Below, piece after piece: positions 16,627 to 24,512 of a stretch of DNA of 64,000 nt. Each line of letters begins with the position of its first letter. The stretch's first letter is position 1. The DNA lies in contig NZ_CP041636.1 of the NCBI RefSeq assembly GCF_007197755.1, positions 1,400,001 to 1,464,000 on the forward strand, in the 5' to 3' direction. The DNA is from Ferrovibrio terrae. GTDB taxonomy: Bacteria > Pseudomonadota > Alphaproteobacteria > Ferrovibrionales > Ferrovibrionaceae. The position numbers and the translations under genes are program-made. The notes below the pieces were generated by a model that worked only from the letters and a program-made list of their open reading frames with translations, was not told the origin of the DNA and did no database searches.

Positions 16627-17544
16627 ATGAAACACCTTGTGAAACAGGTGCCGCAGGTCGCACTGGCGGCCGCCCTCATGGTCTCGGTCTCTACATTTGC
16701 TTTGGCTGCCGGTGGCGGTAGCGGCGGCGCGGGTGCCGGCGCTGGCGCGGCCGGAGCCGCAGGTGCCGCAGCAGGTGCTGCCGGTGCGGCGGCGGGTGCC
16801 GCGGCTGGTGCGGCGGCCGGCGCGGCCGCTGCGGCGGGCGTCGGCGGTGACTCGGGCAGCGCTTCGGCGGGCGGCTCGGGCGGTGCATCCGGTGGCGCTT
16901 CCGGTGGCGCTTCCGGCGGCGGTGCCTCGGGCGGCGCGAGCGGCAATGCCTCGGCTGGCGGCAGCGGAAGCACCAATTCCGGTGATCCGAGCGCCCAGAA
17001 CGGCAGTGTCGGCATTGGCGGCAATACCGGCATCGGCGTGAGCGCCGGGTCGTCGGGTATCGGCGTCAGCACCGGCACCAATGCTGGCGGCAATGCCGCC
17101 AGCAGCAACGGCAATGGTGCGGCCGTGGGCGTGAGTAACGGCAACGCGGTCGGCGTCGGACCTTCGGGCATCGGCGTGACCAGCGGCACCGGCGCAGGCG
17201 TCGGCGCGACCGGTAACGGCAATGCTGCCGCGGTCGGCGCCAGTAACGGCACCGGCGTGGGCGTCGGCCCGTCGGGCATCGGTGTCAGCAGCGGCACCGG
17301 CGCCAATGCCGGCGTGGCCGGCAGCAACGGCGGCACGGCGGGCCTCGGCGCCGCCAGCGGCCTGGGCGCCAATGTCTCGGGCAGCAATGCCGGCGACCCG
17401 AGCGGCCATGGCGGCGTCACCGCCGGCGTCGGCACCAATGCCGGCGTGGCCGGGAATGCCACCGCGTCGAACGGCAGCAGCGGCAGCGCCGCGGCCGGTG
17501 CGAACGGCTCGGCGGGCGGTACAGTAACGGGTGGTACGCGGTAA
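16627..17544 (+). CDS. Secreted Gly/Ala-rich low-complexity repeat protein
   Basis: About 305 residues. The first 29 or so form a signal peptide (MKHLVKQVPQVALAAALMVS onward, ending ALAA). The mature part is almost entirely Gly, Ala, Ser, Asn, Val and Thr. First comes an Ala/Gly tract in GAA-like triplets, then Gly-Ser-Ala motifs, then longer repeats with the core VGVGPSGIGV seen twice and SSGIGVSTGT-like variants. AGGAG at 16613 is best spaced for the ATG at 16627; an ATG at 16621 is also possible. The composition suggests an extended, possibly surface-exposed or matrix protein. No family is recognised. Confidence 0.7.
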   Translation: MKHLVKQVPQVALAAALMVSVSTFALAAGGGSGGAGAGAGAAGAAGAAAGAAGAAAGAAAGAAAGAAAAAGVGGDSGSASAGGSGGASGGASGGASGGGASGGASGNASAGGSGSTNSGDPSAQNGSVGIGGNTGIGVSAGSSGIGVSTGTNAGGNAASSNGNGAAVGVSNGNAVGVGPSGIGVTSGTGAGVGATGNGNAAAVGASNGTGVGVGPSGIGVSSGTGANAGVAGSNGGTAGLGAASGLGANVSGSNAGDPSGHGGVTAGVGTNAGVAGNATASNGSSGSAAAGANGSAGGTVTGGTR

Positions 17545-17587
17545 AGGCGTCGATCGCCCAAGTCTAGGTGAGGCAGAGTGAGGAGAA

Positions 17588-17619
17588 GGCGGGCAGCCGC
17601 AGAAAGCTGCCCGCCTTTT
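17588..17619 (+). terminator. Intrinsic terminator after the Gly/Ala-rich gene
   Basis: GGCGGGCAGC (17588-17597) pairs perfectly with GCTGCCCGCC (17606-17615) and is followed by TTTTC. The left side is A-rich (GAGAA), so it may also stop the convergent LysR transcript. Confidence 0.85.
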
Positions 17620-17624
17620 CTTGT

Positions 17625-18530
17625 CTATCTCGACCGCCGCTTCAGCCCGCGCAGCGCGGCGATGGTTTCGCGCAGGCCACGGCTCAACGGTTTGTCCCGC
17701 CGCAGCACCAGCGCCAGCTGGCGTGTCAGTCGCGGCTTCAGCGCGCGCACCTCCAGGCCGCGGCGTGACTCTGGCGTGGTCAGCGCCATGCCCGGCAGCA
17801 CCGAACAGCCCAGTCCCGCGCCGACCAGCTGCTTGATCGCCTCCACGCTGTCGAGCTCCATGCCGGCTTTCGGCGTGAAGCCGGCGGCGGCAAACCAGCC
17901 ATCGATCAGGCTGCGCGTATTGCCGCCTGGCTCGGGGATCACCAGCGGCAGCGCCATCAGCATGGCGGGCGTGACAGGATCGGGCAGCTTCATGGCCTTC
18001 GGCGCAATGGCGACGAAATCGTCATCGATCAGCGGCGTCACATCCAGCGCGCGACCCAGTGATTTATTGTTCGGCGGCAGGGTGACGAGGCCGAGATCCA
18101 GGCTGTTGTCCTCGATGGCGCGCAGGATCTCCGGCGCATTGCCGGTATTCACCATCAGGTCGAGTTCGGGAAAGCGCCGGCGCAGGTCGCTTAAAATCGG
18201 CGGCAGGATATGAATGCAGGCGGTGGCGCCGATGCCGATGCGCACGCGGCCGATCACGCTGCGGCCATGCTGCGCCACATCTTCCAGGGCGGCATTCACC
18301 GCCGCATCGATGCCACCGGCATGCTGCAGCAGGGCGCGGCCGGCCGCCGTCGGCGTCGCCTTGCGGCCCACGCGTTCGATCAGCTTCAGGCCGAGTTTGA
18401 GTTCGAGCTGGCGCACCTGCAGGCTGACGGCGGGTTGCGTCAGATTGAGCCGCGCGGCGGCAGCCGAAAAGCTGCCGAGCCGCACGACATCGGCGAAGGT
18501 CTGCAGGTGGTCGAGATTGAAGCCGCGCAT
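17625..18530 (-). CDS. LysR-family transcriptional regulator
   Basis: A 301-residue LysR-type regulator. The N-terminal helix-turn-helix (about residues 3-62) reads LDHLQTFADVVRLGSFSAAA, then LNLTQPAVSLQVRQLE. A periplasmic-binding-protein-like effector domain (about 90-295) follows. It is divergent from the DUF1127-like/GNAT pair, with 74 bp between the starts. That gap holds an inverted repeat typical of LysR control of a divergent target. Confidence 0.92.
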   Translation of the reverse strand: MRGFNLDHLQTFADVVRLGSFSAAAARLNLTQPAVSLQVRQLELKLGLKLIERVGRKATPTAAGRALLQHAGGIDAAVNAALEDVAQHGRSVIGRVRIGIGATACIHILPPILSDLRRRFPELDLMVNTGNAPEILRAIEDNSLDLGLVTLPPNNKSLGRALDVTPLIDDDFVAIAPKAMKLPDPVTPAMLMALPLVIPEPGGNTRSLIDGWFAAAGFTPKAGMELDSVEAIKQLVGAGLGCSVLPGMALTTPESRRGLEVRALKPRLTRQLALVLRRDKPLSRGLRETIAALRGLKRRSR

Positions 18531-18552
18531 CCCTTAATTTTACTGATGCTTT

Positions 18553-18580
18553 GCATAAAAAGGCAAAATTTTATTTATGC
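18553..18580. promoter_or_regulatory. Candidate LysR operator in the divergent promoter
   Basis: GCATAAA (18553-18559) and TTTATGC (18574-18580) form a perfect 7-bp inverted repeat in an AT-rich stretch between the LysR gene and the divergent pair. Its position and AT-richness fit a LysR-type recognition or activation site; binding is inferred. Confidence 0.5.
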
Positions 18581-18604
18581 GAGAAAAAGCCGCATCCTGC
18601 CGCC

Positions 18605-18793
18605 ATGACGCCTGTTGTCCTTCCGCGGCTGATCGCCGCGCCCTCGCTCAGCCTCTGGCCGCTGCTGCGCCGGCTCGCCGGCAGCAGCGGCACGGAGATG
18701 CCGCCCGACATGGAAGACTGGCAACTGCGCGACCTCGCTCTCACCCGGCCTTATGCAGGTCCATGTCGCTCACTCTCTGTCTGGCTGCCATGA
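18605..18793 (+). CDS. Small DUF1127-like protein
   Basis: A 62-residue product from the ATG at 18605. It has an N-terminal hydrophobic stretch (PVVLPRLIAAPSLSLWPLL) and a C-terminal MEDWQLRDLALTR, which resembles the LRDIGLTR-type core of DUF1127/YjiS proteins. Its stop codon overlaps the start of the GNAT gene in an ATGA, which supports both being translated. DUF1127 genes are often divergent from a LysR regulator, as here. The lack of a clear ribosome-binding site keeps confidence moderate. Confidence 0.5.
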   Translation: MTPVVLPRLIAAPSLSLWPLLRRLAGSSGTEMPPDMEDWQLRDLALTRPYAGPCRSLSVWLP

Positions 18794-19341
18794 ACGCTCT
18801 CGCCCCTTCGCCGATGATTCTTTCCGACGCCACCGAAGCCGACATGGCGCAGGTGCAGCGCATCTATGCGCAGCATGTGCTGCACGGCCTGGCCAGTTTT
18901 GAGGAGGAGCCGCCGCCGGAGGAGGAGATGCTGGCGCGTAGAGAGAAGGTGCTGGAGCACGGCCTGCCGTATCTCGTGGCCAAAGACGAGAGCGGCCGCG
19001 TGCTGGGCTACGCCTATGCCACGCAGTATCGCCCGCGCCGGGCCTATCGTTTCACGGTGGAGGATTCGGTCTATATGGCCGAGGGCGCACAGCGCCGCGG
19101 CATCGGGCGCTTGTTACTGCAGGCGGTGGTCGACCGCTGCACAGCAGCGGGCTTCCGCCAGATGATCGCCATCATCGGCGACGGCGAACACAATGCCGGT
19201 TCGGTGGCGGTGCATCGTGCCTGTGGTTTCAGGCTGGTCGGCAGCTTCACCGATGTCGGTTTCAAGCACGATGGCTGGCGCGACACCGCGCTGATGCAGC
19301 GCGTGCTGGGAGATGGGGCGGCGGAGCCGCCAGTGGAATAA
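18790..19341 (+). CDS. GNAT-family N-acetyltransferase (phosphinothricin acetyltransferase-like)
   Basis: A 183-residue acetyltransferase. Family patterns are MILSDATEADMAQVQRIYAQ, GLASFEEEPPP, and the acetyl-CoA-binding loop VYMAEGAQRRGIGRLLLQAV. It ends with GFRLVGSFTDVGFKHDGWRD, the usual end of the PAT/YncA branch, which acetylates small amines such as phosphinothricin or methionine sulfoximine. The ATG at 18790 overlaps the preceding small gene (ATGA), so translation is probably coupled and the pair is under the divergent LysR regulator. Confidence 0.87.
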   Translation: MNALAPSPMILSDATEADMAQVQRIYAQHVLHGLASFEEEPPPEEEMLARREKVLEHGLPYLVAKDESGRVLGYAYATQYRPRRAYRFTVEDSVYMAEGAQRRGIGRLLLQAVVDRCTAAGFRQMIAIIGDGEHNAGSVAVHRACGFRLVGSFTDVGFKHDGWRDTALMQRVLGDGAAEPPVE

Positions 19342-19353
19342 GCATGCGGCGGC

Positions 19354-19761
19354 TCACCTCGCCCCCGGAAACATCTCGACATGGCTTTCGCCGCTGCGGC
19401 CGAAATAGACTGCGCGGCGGCCGCTGATCGACACGATGTAATCCACGCAGCCGGCCGCCATCACGCGGCGGCAGAAGTCGCGATAGGCGATCTTGCCCGC
19501 CTGGATGTCGCGCACGGCCGAGTCCACGCCGGCTGCCGAGAAGTCCATCGCCGGTGTGCCGTCGATCACCGCATTGCTCACCACCTGCGAACGGCCATCG
19601 GGCATATAATAGGTCTTCTCATGACGCAGCAGGTCGGCGCGATAGCGTTCCACGCCGGCCGCCATCAGCTTGCCCACCACCTGCGGAAAGGTCATGCGTT
19701 CCTCGTCGGAGCCGCGCGTGCAGTCCTGCAGCACGGTTTCAAGATCAGTGTCGTTCAGCAT
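19354..19761 (-). CDS. DUF1398 family protein
   Basis: A 135-residue soluble protein matching the DUF1398 layout: TFPQVVGKLMAAGVERYRAD, then the tyrosine-rich KTYYMPDG, then a C-terminal half with CVDYIVSISGRRAVYFGRSG. Its function is unknown. It is 12 nt downstream of the MarR gene on the same strand, so the two make an operon; the MarR operator upstream would control both. It is convergent with the GNAT gene. Confidence 0.83.
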   Translation of the reverse strand: MLNDTDLETVLQDCTRGSDEERMTFPQVVGKLMAAGVERYRADLLRHEKTYYMPDGRSQVVSNAVIDGTPAMDFSAAGVDSAVRDIQAGKIAYRDFCRRVMAAGCVDYIVSISGRRAVYFGRSGESHVEMFPGAR

Positions 19762-19773
19762 CGCTGGGTCCTC

Positions 19774-20217
19774 TTAATCTATGGGCACGGCGCGCAAACC
19801 GTGATGGCGCACCAGGTCTTTCAGCGCGGTTTCCAGCGCGGCGCGTTCGGCCGGCGGCAGATGGCCGAAAAAGGCGGCGTCATTCGCATCGGCCGCTGCG
19901 GCCAGCGCCGGCACCAGGTCGCGGCCGGCTGCGGTGAGCGAGAGAACCTGCGCGCGTTTGTCGGTCTCGCTGGCGCGGCGCGCGACCAGCTGCTTGGCGA
20001 TTAGCCGGTCGGCCAGCCGGGTGACGGCGCCGCGCGTCAGGCCGATCTGCCCGGCCAGCCGGCTCGGCGCGGCATCGTTGTCGAGCAACTGCCGCAGCAG
20101 CACCCATTCGGCCACGGTGACGCCGCGCGCCTCCAGCCGGCGGGCGAAAGCCTGCGAGACATGGTTGGAGACGTAGCGCAGCCAGTAACCGAGATGGGTG
20201 TCGAGAGCGGAGGTCAT
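19774..20217 (-). CDS. MarR-family transcriptional regulator
   Basis: A 147-residue winged-helix repressor. The DNA-binding part contains EWVLLRQLLDNDAAPSRLAG, then QIGLTRGAVTRLADRLIAK and the wing VARRASETDKRAQVLSLT. The dimerising helices are at both ends. A perfect 11-bp inverted repeat lies 20-61 bp upstream of its start, as expected for a self-repressing MarR protein. The inducer is unknown. Confidence 0.92.
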   Translation of the reverse strand: MTSALDTHLGYWLRYVSNHVSQAFARRLEARGVTVAEWVLLRQLLDNDAAPSRLAGQIGLTRGAVTRLADRLIAKQLVARRASETDKRAQVLSLTAAGRDLVPALAAAADANDAAFFGHLPPAERAALETALKDLVRHHGLRAVPID

Positions 20218-20236
20218 GCGGTGCGGCCCGGGGGAT

Positions 20237-20278
20237 GGTTGACTAGGAAAGTACCGCGATATGATTGCCTAGTCAACC
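20237..20278. promoter_or_regulatory. Perfect 11-bp inverted repeat, candidate MarR operator
   Basis: GGTTGACTAGG (20237-20247) and CCTAGTCAACC (20268-20278) are exact reverse complements separated by 20 bp, with 31 bp (three helical turns) from one arm start to the other. The arms bracket the expected promoter of the MarR gene. Each arm could bind one dimer, or the whole could be one bipartite operator. Confidence 0.65.
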
Positions 20279-20388
20279 AGATCGCGGTTCGATGATTATG
20301 TTTCCGTATTGTTCCTGTTTGTGGTAGGCTGCGGAAGCCCTCGCCTGGGCAGGATGGCGCGTGCCTGATCAATCACTTGCAGGGCAAA

Positions 20389-20494
20389 CGAAGGCGCGCG
20401 AACACGCACGAACGCTGGCGAACACTGGCGAAGCGCCACGAACACGCACGAACGCTGGCGAACACCAGCGAAGCACCACGAACACGGGCGAACC
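20389..20494. repeat. Array of eleven CGAA decamers with exact 10-bp period
   Basis: CGAA occurs at 20389 and every 10 bp up to 20489 without a slip. Within it, 20401-20440 and 20441-20480 form a 40-bp tandem repeat of four decamers (AACACGCACG, AACGCTGGCG, AACACTGGCG/AACACCAGCG, then AAGCGCCACG/AAGCACCACG). The array is in the gap before the methylmalonyl-CoA mutase gene. A second array of the same kind, inverted, is at 58374-58460. Function unknown. Confidence 0.9.
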
Positions 20495-20679
20495 CGAATG
20501 AGCATCGAATGGACTGACTGGGCCCCGGAACCGATAACGCCGGCTATCGCTCAGTTGCGGCGGCAGACGGAGTAAATTTGACACCCGGCCAAAGCCCGGC
20601 ATACTGCCTGTTGCACCGCAGCATCGCTTACAATGGCTGGCGGGATAAAAGTTAAGATGAGCGGGTGGACGTAGAGAAG

Positions 20680-22842
20680 ATGAGCAGCAGCGACGAGACC
20701 GAAGTCCCCTTCCCGGAAGCCTGGGCCAAACTCGCGCAGAAGGAACTGGGCGAGAAGCCGCTGTCGGATCTGGTCTGGCTCACGCCCGAAGGCATCAAGG
20801 TCAAGCCGCTTTACACCGCCGCCGATCTCGAAGGCCTCGAAGGCCTGGATACGCTGCCCGGCGTCGATCCGTTCACGCGCGGCGTGCGCGGCACCATGTA
20901 TGCCAACCGGCCCTGGACCATCCGGCAATATGCCGGCTTCTCGACGGCCGAAGAATCCAATGCCTTCTATCGCAAGAATCTCGCCGCCGGCCAGCAGGGC
21001 GTGTCGGTGGCCTTCGATCTCGCCACCCATCGCGGCTATGACAGCGATCATCCGCGTGTGGTCGGCGATGTCGGCAAGGCCGGCGTGGCGATTGATTCCA
21101 TCGAGGATATGAAAATCCTGTTCGATGGCATCCCGCTCGACAAGATGAGCGTGTCGATGACCATGAACGGCGCGGTGCTGCCGGTGCTGGCCTGCTATAT
21201 CGTCGCCGGCGAGGAACAGGGCGTGTCGCCTGCCCAGCTTTCAGGAACGATCCAGAACGACATCCTGAAAGAATTCATGGTGCGCAACACCTATATCTAT
21301 CCGCCCGCGCCCAGCATGCGGATTATTTCGGATATCATCGGCTATACCGCGCAGCATATGCCGAAGTTCAATTCGATCTCGATTTCCGGCTATCACATGC
21401 AGGAAGCCGGCGCGACCGCCGTGCAGGAGCTGGCCTTCACGCTGGCCGACGGCAAGGAATATGTCCGCACGGCGATTCAATCCGGCCTCGATGTCGATGC
21501 CTTCGCGGGCCGCCTGAGTTTCTTCTTCGCCATTGGCATGAACTTCTTCATGGAGATCGCCAAGCTGCGCGCAGCTAGACTGCTGTGGACGCGCATCATG
21601 AAGGAGTTCAAGCCGAAGAAGGCCGGCAGCCTGATGCTGCGCACGCATTGTCAAACGTCTGGCGTCTCGCTCACCGAGCAGGACCCGTATAACAACGTGG
21701 TGCGCACCGCCGTCGAGGCGCTCGCCGCCGTGCTCGGCGGCACGCAGTCGCTGCACACCAACGCGCTGGACGAAGCCATCGCGCTGCCGACCGAATTCTC
21801 GGCGCGGATCGCCCGCAACACCCAGCTGATCATCCAGGACGAAACGTATGTGACCAAGGTGGTCGATCCGCTGGCCGGCTCGTATTACGTCGAGGCGCTG
21901 ACCCATGCGCTGGCGAGCCATGCCTGGGCGCTGATCGAGGAAGTCGAAAGCATGGGCGGCATGACCAAGGCGGTCGAGTCCGGCATGCCCAAGCTCAAGA
22001 TCGAGGAGGCCGCCGCGCGGCGTCAGGCCCGCGTCGATCGCGGCGAGGATGTCATCGTCGGCGTCAACAAATATCGCGCCGGCAGCCAGGATGTGCCGGA
22101 AACGCTGGAAGTCGACAACACCAAGGTGCGCGACAACCAGGTGGCGCGGCTGCGCACCATCCGCAACACGCGTGACAAGCTCGCCGCGGAGCGCGCCATC
22201 AAAGAACTGGAGACTGGCGCCGCCGGCACTGCCAACCTGCTCGAACTCTGCGTCAATGCGGCGCGGGCGCGTGTCACGGTCGGCGAGATGTCGGATGCGA
22301 TGGAGCGCGTGTTCACGCGGCACCAGGCCACCGTGCGCTCGATCGCCGGCGTCTATGGCGCGGCCTATGCGAATGACGAGGGTTTCATGAAAATCCAGAA
22401 GGACATCGAAGCCTTCGCCGCCGAGGAAGGCCGTCGCCCGCGCATGCTGGTGGTCAAGCTCGGCCAGGACGGCCATGACCGCGGCGCCAAGGTGATCGCC
22501 ACGGCTTTCGCGGATCTGGGCTTCGACGTCGATGTCGGGCCGCTGTTCCAGACGCCCGAGGAAGCCGCGAAAGACGCCATCGAAAACGACGTGCATGTCG
22601 TCGGCATTTCCAGCCAGGCGGCCGGCCACAAGACGCTGGTGCCGCAATTGATCGAAGCCCTGCGCAAGCAGGGCGCGGGCGACATTCTGGTCATCACCGG
22701 CGGCGTGATCCCGCCGCAGGATTACGATTTCCTGCGCAAGGCCGGCGTCGCCGGCATCTACGGCCCCGGCACCAATATTCCGGCGGCGGCGGCCGAGATC
22801 GTCAAGCTGATCCGCCAGCAGCATTCAAAAGCGGCCGAGTAG
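20680..22842 (+). CDS. scpA: Methylmalonyl-CoA mutase (adenosylcobalamin-dependent)
   Basis: A 720-residue single-chain mutase that interconverts methylmalonyl-CoA and succinyl-CoA in propionate and branched-chain breakdown. The catalytic barrel (about 20-560) includes [20 protein letters not shown] and [15 protein letters not shown]. The C-terminal cobalamin domain (about 585-715) has DGHDRG, with His599 as the lower cobalt ligand, and the later GGVIPPQDY. The ATG at 20680 was chosen over a GTG five codons earlier. No small subunit gene is adjacent, as expected for the homodimeric form. The start region is about 185 bp downstream of the CGAA array. Confidence 0.95.
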   Translation: MSSSDETEVPFPEAWAKLAQKELGEKPLSDLVWLTPEGIKVKPLYTAADLEGLEGLDTLPGVDPFTRGVRGTMYANRPWTIRQYAGFSTAEESNAFYRKNLAAGQQGVSVAFDLATHRGYDSDHPRVVGDVGKAGVAIDSIEDMKILFDGIPLDKMSVSMTMNGAVLPVLACYIVAGEEQGVSPAQLSGTIQNDILKEFMVRNTYIYPPAPSMRIISDIIGYTAQHMPKFNSISISGYHMQEAGATAVQELAFTLADGKEYVRTAIQSGLDVDAFAGRLSFFFAIGMNFFMEIAKLRAARLLWTRIMKEFKPKKAGSLMLRTHCQTSGVSLTEQDPYNNVVRTAVEALAAVLGGTQSLHTNALDEAIALPTEFSARIARNTQLIIQDETYVTKVVDPLAGSYYVEALTHALASHAWALIEEVESMGGMTKAVESGMPKLKIEEAAARRQARVDRGEDVIVGVNKYRAGSQDVPETLEVDNTKVRDNQVARLRTIRNTRDKLAAERAIKELETGAAGTANLLELCVNAARARVTVGEMSDAMERVFTRHQATVRSIAGVYGAAYANDEGFMKIQKDIEAFAAEEGRRPRMLVVKLGQDGHDRGAKVIATAFADLGFDVDVGPLFQTPEEAAKDAIENDVHVVGISSQAAGHKTLVPQLIEALRKQGAGDILVITGGVIPPQDYDFLRKAGVAGIYGPGTNIPAAAAEIVKLIRQQHSKAAE

Positions 22843-23065
22843 TTGAAAGCCGCGGCACCGCGGCCCATATTGATCGCATCATGACCCCGTCGCGCGCCCG
22901 CACTCTCGCTCTGCATTTCCGCGCCAGCCGCCTGCACGCAGGCCGCTAGGCCCCGGCCGCGCGCGCAGTTTTCGCTGCGCCTCGCCCGCCGGGGCAGACG
23001 TCCAGAAAAACCACTCTTCCTTTCCACGCGCGCGATGAATCGCAGCGCGAACACGGAGTCCTGTC

Positions 23066-23488
23066 ATGAGCTTTCTCGATCCGCGTCCCGCCATCATTCT
23101 CACCAGCTCCGATGCCGACCGGCTGTCGGCTCTGGCCGAGGCCGCCCGCAGCAGCCAGCCCGCCGTCGCCGATATGCTGGAGGCCGAGGTCGCACGGGCA
23201 GATATTGTCGCGCCCGGCGATGTGCCGCCCGATACGGTGACGATGAACAGCCACGTCACCTTCGGCTACGACCATGCCAGGCGCAGTCACTGGCTCACGC
23301 TGGTCTATCCGGGTGAGGCCGATCTCGATCTGGCGAAAATCTCGGTGACAACGCCGGTGGGTGCCGCGCTGATCGGCCTGCGCGAGGGCCAGTCGATTGG
23401 CTGGAGCACTGCCTCGGGCGCGGTGCGACGCATCACGCTGCACAAGGTGGCCTACCAGCCCGAACGCGCCGGGCGTTACGACCGGTAG
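23066..23488 (+). CDS. rnk: Nucleoside diphosphate kinase regulator Rnk / GreA-like
   Basis: A 140-residue protein with a short N-terminal coiled part and a C-terminal GreA/GreB-type FKBP-like domain. The pattern VAPGDVPPDTVTMNSHVTFG, followed by LVYPGEADLDLAKISVTTPV and GAALIGLREGQSIGW, is typical for Rnk. Rnk binds RNA polymerase through the secondary channel and affects nucleoside diphosphate kinase and polysaccharide output in gammaproteobacteria. CACGGAGTCCTGTC precedes the start. It stands alone. Confidence 0.88.
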   Translation: MSFLDPRPAIILTSSDADRLSALAEAARSSQPAVADMLEAEVARADIVAPGDVPPDTVTMNSHVTFGYDHARRSHWLTLVYPGEADLDLAKISVTTPVGAALIGLREGQSIGWSTASGAVRRITLHKVAYQPERAGRYDR

Positions 23489-23557
23489 GAACTTCGCGAC
23501 GCTGGGCAGGTTGTGTCTCGACCGTTAAGCTTGCACGGTTCAGAACCGGAGGATTCG

Positions 23558-23977
23558 ATGTTGCCGCCTTTTGCCGTCACGCCGCTCTATGCTGCGCTCT
23601 GTGGCCTGCTGTTGCTGGTGCTCGGCCTCGTCGTGGTGCGGCTGCGGCGCAAACATGCCGTGCTGACCGGCGATGGCGGCAATGCCGATCTGGCGCGGGC
23701 CATGCGCGTGCAGGCCAACTTCGTCGAATATGTGCCGCTCACGCTGCTGCTGCTGTTCATGCTGGAGATGTCGCGCCAGCCGGTCTGGGCACTGCATCTG
23801 CTCGGCGCCGCGCTGTTCATCGGCCGGCTGCTGCATGCCTGGGGCTATCTGCTGACGCCGCGGCTGTCGTTCGGCCGCGCGCTCGGCATCGGCCTGACCT
23901 GGATTGTGCTGGGTGTGACGTCGATCTGGCTGCTGCTCGTGGTGCTGCAGCGCTATGCGGCGATGCCGCCCGCCTAA
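23558..23977 (+). CDS. MAPEG-family membrane protein
   Basis: A 139-residue inner-membrane protein with four hydrophobic segments. The family signature RAMRVQANFVEYVPLTLLLL is near residues 46-65, with a conserved RLLHAWGY later. MAPEG proteins include glutathione S-transferase-like enzymes; bacterial members are mostly uncharacterised. CCGGAGG lies just before the ATG at 23558. Its last 4 nt overlap the end of the convergent receiver gene. Confidence 0.88.
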   Translation: MLPPFAVTPLYAALCGLLLLVLGLVVVRLRRKHAVLTGDGGNADLARAMRVQANFVEYVPLTLLLLFMLEMSRQPVWALHLLGAALFIGRLLHAWGYLLTPRLSFGRALGIGLTWIVLGVTSIWLLLVVLQRYAAMPPA

Positions 23978-24360
23978 GCCTGCTTCTTCAGGTTGGCCTG
24001 CAGGGCTTCGTCCACGGCCTTGATCAGCGCGTCGCGCCGCACCGGCTTCTGCAAGACCTGATCGGCGCCGAGACGTTCGGCCATGCCGAGCAATTCGGTC
24101 GCCTTGATCCATCCGCCGCCGGAAATCGCGATCACCGGCAGGCCGGGCCAGCGCCGCTTGGTTTCGCGCAGCACCTCAACGCCGTCGCGCCGCGGCATCA
24201 GGATATCGGTCAGCACCATGTCGAGGTCGCCGCGCTCCAGCGCCGCCAGGCCCTCCTCGCCGTTACTGGCCAGCACGGTGTGATGCCCGGTCGCCTCCAG
24301 ATGGGCCCGGAGGATTTCACGGAATTCCGGGTTGTCGTCGATGACGAGGATACGGGCCAT
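23974..24360 (-). CDS. Single-domain response regulator (CheY-like receiver)
   Basis: A 128-residue lone receiver domain. The acidic pair is ILVIDDNPEF (Asp8, Asp9), the phospho-acceptor is Asp52 in VLTDILMPRRDG, and the switch Lys is in VLQKPVRRDAL. There is no output domain, so it acts through protein contacts or as a phosphate relay or sink. It is divergent from the hybrid kinase at 24513, which makes it a probable partner. Its 3' end overlaps the MAPEG gene by 4 nt. Confidence 0.92.
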   Translation of the reverse strand: MARILVIDDNPEFREILRAHLEATGHHTVLASNGEEGLAALERGDLDMVLTDILMPRRDGVEVLRETKRRWPGLPVIAISGGGWIKATELLGMAERLGADQVLQKPVRRDALIKAVDEALQANLKKQA

Positions 24361-24406
24361 GTAAATCTTTCCGCGGCGAAACTGACAGCGAGGCGAAACT
24401 TAATAT

Positions 24407-24456
24407 TGCATACGCGCCCCGGCAGCCCCATTCTAGCCGGGAATATCCGGTATGCA
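24407..24456. promoter_or_regulatory. Inverted repeat in the kinase/receiver divergent promoter
   Basis: TGCATAC (24407-24413) and GTATGCA (24450-24456) form a perfect 7-bp inverted repeat with 36 bp between the arms, midway between the divergent starts. It could be a shared operator. No FNR or FixK box was seen in this 152-bp gap. Confidence 0.3.
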
Positions 24457-24512
24457 GCATATATTTGAAATAGCAATTCTAATCAGTTTACGGCGCGTTC
24501 AGGTAACAGAAC

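Noticed and set aside
16608-17561. A Pro-rich frame antisense to the Gly/Ala-rich gene
   Set aside because: Gly/Ala codons read as Pro/Ala-rich on the reverse strand. The plus frame has a signal peptide, a ribosome-binding site and a terminator; the reverse has none.
20389-20494. CRISPR array at the CGAA repeats
   Set aside because: The unit is 10 bp with a 4-bp core, with no 28-37-bp repeat and no spacers, and there are no cas genes in the window. The same applies to 58374-58460.
21241-22824. A long open frame antisense to the methylmalonyl-CoA mutase gene
   Set aside because: Same reason: the mutase is clear on the plus strand and the antisense product has no recognisable fold.
24361-24512. 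FNR/FixK box between the receiver and the haem-PAS kinase
   Set aside because: No TTGAT-N4-ATCAA-like site could be found on either strand.
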